DNA of 64,000 bases, taken from DASSSQ01 sp963839285. Lineage in GTDB: Bacteria; Actinomycetota; Thermoleophilia; Gaiellales; Gaiellaceae. The stretch spans positions 248,001 to 312,000 of the forward strand of contig CAWIUN010000020.1 in the NCBI GenBank assembly GCA_963839285.1, read 5' to 3'. The notes under the pieces are model-generated. The model saw only the letters and a list, made by a program, of their open reading frames with translations. It was not told the DNA's origin and searched no databases. Positions 60,689 through 64,000 of this stretch are shown piece by piece (position 1 is the stretch's first letter; every line of letters starts with the position of its first letter). Position numbers and translations under genes: made by a program.

Positions 60689-61051
60689 ATGCAGGGCGCA
60701 GCGCCCCGGATGGTCTTCCTCGGCTTCGGCAAGTACGCGCGCGCCGACCGGATCTACGCGCTCGAGCCGATCGTGGGCGAGGAGCGCGGCGGCGGCCGCC
60801 GCACCCTCGTCTGGGTCGACGGGGTCCCCGAGCCGGTCGTCGCCGCCCGCACCGAGCGGACGATCCTCCAGGACATGGGCGAGGACGCCGCGGCGGGCCA
60901 GCCGCTGCTCGACGAGGCGCTGAAGCTGGCCGAGCGGATCGTCGAGGACGCAGATCGCGGCCGCGTCGACATCGGCGACCTCTCCCGGCGGGCCCGGCAC
61001 CTGCTGGCGGGCACGGTCCCGGACGCCGGCGAGCCGGATCCGCTCTTCTAG
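60689..61051 (+). CDS. RemA/DUF370-like small protein (120 aa)
   Basis: ATG 60689, seven bases after ric, so probably co-transcribed. VFLGFGKYARADRIYALEPI resembles the N-terminal strand-helix of the RemA/DUF370 family (IGFGNxVxAxRIIxI); the C-terminal half is helical (LLDEALKLAERIVEDADRGR). A DNA-binding role is possible but the match is short. Confidence 0.55.
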   Translation: MQGAAPRMVFLGFGKYARADRIYALEPIVGEERGGGRRTLVWVDGVPEPVVAARTERTILQDMGEDAAAGQPLLDEALKLAERIVEDADRGRVDIGDLSRRARHLLAGTVPDAGEPDPLF

Positions 61052-61072
61052 CAATAGCTAGCGTACGCCTCC

Positions 61073-62396
61073 GTGCACGCGGAGCCGCCCGGCATCGGCG
61101 ACGACCCGGCGGGCGAGAGCGAGCGGCCCGGGCGCGTCGCGCTGCTCTCGCGGTTGCGCCTCGACACGGGCCCGCTGCGCGAGTCGCGGGACTTCCGGAA
61201 CCTCTGGCTCGGCCAGGCGGTCTCCTCGTTCGGCAACGCGATCACGACGGTCGCGATGCCGTTCCAGGTCTACGAGCTGACCGGCTCGACGCTCTGGGTC
61301 GGCCTGCTCGCGATCGCCGCCCTCGTGCCCCTGCTCGTCGTCCCGCTCGTGGGCGGCGCGATCGCGGACGCCGTCGACCGGCGCAAGCTCGCGCTCGCCG
61401 GCACGGTCGGCCTCTCGCTCGTCTCGGCCGGGCTGCTCCTGAACGCCGCCCTGCCGTCGCCCAGGGTCTGGCCGATCTTCGTGCTCGAGGCGCTCGGGAC
61501 GACCGCGTGGAGCCTCTCGCGCCCGGCGCTCTCGACCCTGGCGCCGAAGCTCGTCCGCGACGACCAGCTCGAGGCGGCGATGGCGCTCGAGGGCGTCTAC
61601 TCGAACTTCGCCGCGGTCGCGGGGCCGGCGATCGGCGGCGTCCTGATCGCCGCGATCGGGCTCGCGCCCTCGTATGCGATCGACCTCGCCAGCTTCGCGT
61701 TCGCGTTCGTCGCGCTGGCGCTCCTGCCGGCGTCGCCGCCCGACGGCGAGTCGGAGCGCGTCAGCCTGAAGGCGATCGCCGACGGGCTCCGCTTCGTCCG
61801 CCGCACGCCCGAGCTGATGGGGATCTTCATCGTCGACACGAACGCGATGATCTTCGGGATGCCGAGCGCCCTCTTCCCGGCGCTCGGCCTCCACTTCGGC
61901 GGCGGCGCCCGCGTCGTCGGCTTCCTCTACGCCGCGCCCTACGCCGGCGCGTTCCTCGCCTCGCTCGTCTCGGGCTTCACGGGCCACGTGCGCAGGCAGG
62001 GGCTCGGCGTCTGCGTCGCCGCGGCGGTCTGGGGCGCCGCCATCGCGGGCGTCGGCGCCTTCGACGTCCTCTGGCCGGCGCTGCTCCTGCTCGCCGTCGC
62101 CGGCGGCGCGGACTACGTCAGCGCCGTGCTCCGCAGCACGATCCTCGTCCGCGTCACGCCCGACGAGATGCGCGGGCGGATCTTCGGCGTCGAGCTCGCC
62201 CAGGTCGCGGGAGCGCCGTCGCTCGGGAACCTCGAGGCGGGGGTGCTCGCCTCGCTGACGAGCGTGCGCTTCTCGATCGCCTCCGGCGGGATCGCGTGCG
62301 TCGCGGGGACCGTGCTCGTCGCCGCCGCGCTGCCCGCCTTCCTGCGCTACGACGCGCGCGAGCGACGAGCCGGGCGTGGGGCGGGCGGCCGCATGA
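61073..62396 (+). CDS. MFS exporter (EntS/MFS-3 type)
   Basis: GTG 61073. Twelve-segment permease of the enterobactin-exporter family: FRNLWLGQAVSSFGNAITTV, ALVPLLVVPLVGGAIADAVD, LEAAMALEGVYSNFAAVAGP and AMIFGMPSALFPALGLHFGG. The frame runs without stop into the next gene, an apparent fusion. Removing one base near 62360 gives DEPGVGRAAA and a TGA at 62394-62396 that overlaps the glycosylase ATG, the normal operon joint. Substrate unknown. Confidence 0.8.
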
Positions 62397-62956
62397 ACCG
62401 CGCGTTCTTCCGCCGCTCCGTGCACGAGGTCGCGCCGGAGCTCGTCGGCGCCGAGCTCTACGTCGACGGCGTCGGCGGCACGATCGTCGAGGTCGAGGCC
62501 TACGACCACGAGGACCCCGCGAGCCACGCCCATCTGAACCGGCGGACGCCGAGGAACGCGGCCATGTTCCTCCCCGGCGGCCATGCCTACGTCTACCGCT
62601 CCTACGGCATCCACTGGTGCCTGAACCTCGTCTGCGGGCCCGAGGAGGAGGGCCAGGCGGTGCTGCTGCGCGCGCTCGAGCCGACGGCGGGCCTGGACGA
62701 GATGCGCGCCCGGCGCGGGCTCGCGGACGTGCGCCTCCTCTGCGCCGGCCCCGGCCGGCTCTGTCAGGCGCTCGGGATCACGCGCGTCCACGACGGGCTG
62801 CCGCTCGACGAGCCGCCGTTCGAGCTCCGCCTCCACCCTGGGGAACGGGAGGTCGTGCGCGGGGCGCGGATCGGGATCTCGCGCGCCGCCGAGCGTCCCT
62901 GGCGCTACGCGCTCGCCGGCTCGCGCTTCCTCAGCCGCCCGCTGCGACCAGCGTGA
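62393..62956 (+). CDS. 3-methyladenine DNA glycosylase (AAG/Mpg family)
   Basis: ATG 62393. AFFRRSVHEVAPELVGAELY, GTIVEVEAYDHEDPASHAHL (the catalytic glutamate), RRTPRNAAMFLPGGHAYVYR, SYGIHWCLNLVCGPEEEGQA (lesion-binding YGxHxC) and CAGPGRLCQALGITRVHDGL. 187 aa, full length. Excises alkylated purines. Overlaps the convergent PBP gene by 26 bases. Confidence 0.93.
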   Translation: MNRAFFRRSVHEVAPELVGAELYVDGVGGTIVEVEAYDHEDPASHAHLNRRTPRNAAMFLPGGHAYVYRSYGIHWCLNLVCGPEEEGQAVLLRALEPTAGLDEMRARRGLADVRLLCAGPGRLCQALGITRVHDGLPLDEPPFELRLHPGEREVVRGARIGISRAAERPWRYALAGSRFLSRPLRPA

Positions 62957-64000
62957 CCTTCATGCCGGGCGCCGCGGCGACGCCCGCCTTCGGGCTCTGC
63001 GAGAGCACCCGTCCGGTCGACCCGCCGCTCACCTGCGCCCGGAGCTTGCGCGCCGCCAGCCGCGCACGCGCCTTCGAGACGCTCAGGCCGACGAGCTTCG
63101 GGACGACGCCGTGCAGCGGCTTCGCGAGCACGAGCGTCACCTTCGCGTGCGAGGAGAGCGTGCCGCGCGCCGGGATCTGCCCGAGCACGCGCCCGAGCCG
63201 CTGGCCGGGCCGCGCCGGCTTGTAGACGACCGCCGCCGTCAGCGGCTGCGCCTCGAGCCGCGCCTTCGCCGCCGCCAGCGTCTCGCCGACGACGTTCGGC
63301 ACCTCGACCTCGTTCAGCTTGCAGTCGGCGGTCGGCAGCGAGCTCGAGCCGCCGTAGAAGACGAGCGAGGTCGAGCCGTCGCAGTAGCCGTTGTCGAGCT
63401 CGAGCCTGCCGTCGCGCAGCACGACCGTCCGCGGCGCCGCGTAGAGCGACTGCGGGTAGGGGAACGACTCCGGCGACAGCTTCAGGTAGGAGGCGGCGGA
63501 CTCGAGGAAGCTCTTGAAGATCAGCGCCGGGTAGGTGCCGCCGACGACGGGTTGCCCGTGGAACTCGGTCAGCATCGGCTGCAGCCGCGTCGGGTAGCCG
63601 ACCCAGACCGCGACCGTGAGCTTCGGCGTGAAGCCGACGAACCACGCGTCGCCCTCGTTCTCGGTCGTGCCGGTCTTGCCTGCGATCGCCCAGCCCGGTA
63701 CCTGCGCCGCCCTGCCGGTGCCGGAGGTGACGACCCCCTGCAGGATCTGCGCGATCGTCGCCGACTCGTTCGCCGAGAGCGCCCGCTTCGGCACGACCGC
63801 GTTCGCCGTCGAGCACGCGCCCTTGGCGTCGAGCAGGCAGTCGATCACCCGCGGCCGGTTGCCGGTCAGGGAGCCGTCGATCCGGTAGCCGCCGTTCCCG
63901 AAGGCCGTGTACGCCCGCGCCATGTCGAGCGGGGACACCGCCTGGGCGCCGAGGCCGATCGAGAAGTAGCCCTTCAGCCCGTCGATCCCGAGCCGAGCCG
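62931..64000 (-). CDS. Class A penicillin-binding protein, C-terminal part with PASTA domains (cut by window edge)
   Basis: Reads from the right edge to a stop at 62931. The transpeptidase end is visible: SPLDMARAYTAFGNGGYRID, LQGVVTSGTGRAAQVPGWAI, AGKTGTTENEGDAWFVGFTP (the KTG box) and GGTYPALIFKSFLES. Then PASTA repeats: EVEVPNVVGETLAAAKARLE, LGRVLGQIPARGTLSSHAKV, VVPKLVGLSVSKARARLAAR and GRVLSQSPKAGVAAAPGMKV. The SxxK and glycosyltransferase regions lie outside. Cross-links peptidoglycan. Confidence 0.92.
   Translation of the reverse strand, partial: ARLGIDGLKGYFSIGLGAQAVSPLDMARAYTAFGNGGYRIDGSLTGNRPRVIDCLLDAKGACSTANAVVPKRALSANESATIAQILQGVVTSGTGRAAQVPGWAIAGKTGTTENEGDAWFVGFTPKLTVAVWVGYPTRLQPMLTEFHGQPVVGGTYPALIFKSFLESAASYLKLSPESFPYPQSLYAAPRTVVLRDGRLELDNGYCDGSTSLVFYGGSSSLPTADCKLNEVEVPNVVGETLAAAKARLEAQPLTAAVVYKPARPGQRLGRVLGQIPARGTLSSHAKVTLVLAKPLHGVVPKLVGLSVSKARARLAARKLRAQVSGGSTGRVLSQSPKAGVAAAPGMKVTLVAAGG

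Overview
The window is about 70% GC, uses many GTG/TTG starts, and carries an actinobacterial gene set: Rpf/transglycosylase-like and PASTA proteins, a deazaflavin-type nitroreductase, a DEDD exonuclease-GIY-YIG protein, GatCAB, and a Rrf2-TauE pair. I infer a deep-branching Actinomycetota genome, plausibly Thermoleophilia. No rRNA is present to settle this. Many unmistakably conserved genes (rpoD, folD, PQQ dehydrogenase, nirK, tauE) need one or more single-base removals to read through, almost always a +1 insertion. I treat these as probable assembly errors and give extents that join the pieces.

Bases 1-15,150 are an accessory region. They hold the broken end of a type I methylase (hsdM), and a nuclease-like gene split by a 0.93-kb single-gene cassette with terminal inverted repeats and an 8-bp target duplication. 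Next come a decayed transposase, four 12-bp iterons and an XRE regulator between ~115-bp direct repeats. An integrated rolling-circle element follows: an HUH Rep, a defence pair (ApeA-like HEPN protein plus AbiTii protein), an Xis-like HTH and a truncated integrase. The integrase remnant abuts an IS110-family element whose 5' non-coding region folds like a bridge RNA and whose ends would form a promoter on circularisation. Beyond it lie a HTH/193-aa gene pair, a TolB-like propeller, three tRNA/tmRNA 3'-end-like repeats and an acyltransferase.

Bases 15,177-33,300 are largely chromosomal. They contain a giant adenylate cyclase/AAA/TPR regulator, a coiled-coil protein, Rrf2 with TauE, a PAS protein, and a PQQ alcohol-dehydrogenase module (Kelch/YVTN propeller, cytochrome c lipoprotein, quinohemoprotein). 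They continue with an Rpf-like protein behind a structured leader, a primary-type sigma factor, an epimerase with a nucleotidyltransferase, a phosphoesterase, a YjbQ protein and tRNA-Ile(CAU).

Bases 33,300-64,000 are housekeeping and metabolism. They include the DEDD/GIY-YIG nuclease with pdxS, a PASTA protein, folD, cspA with a clear terminator, gatCAB, an arylsulfotransferase-like protein with an aminotransferase, a CPA2 antiporter, a tandem YciE/F protein, an aminotransferase with serA, and ybaK-ilvE-degT. A nitrogen-oxide module follows: a SufR-like regulator divergent from nirK, then ric/scdA. The window ends with an MFS exporter, a 3-methyladenine glycosylase and the C-terminal half of a class A penicillin-binding protein with PASTA domains.
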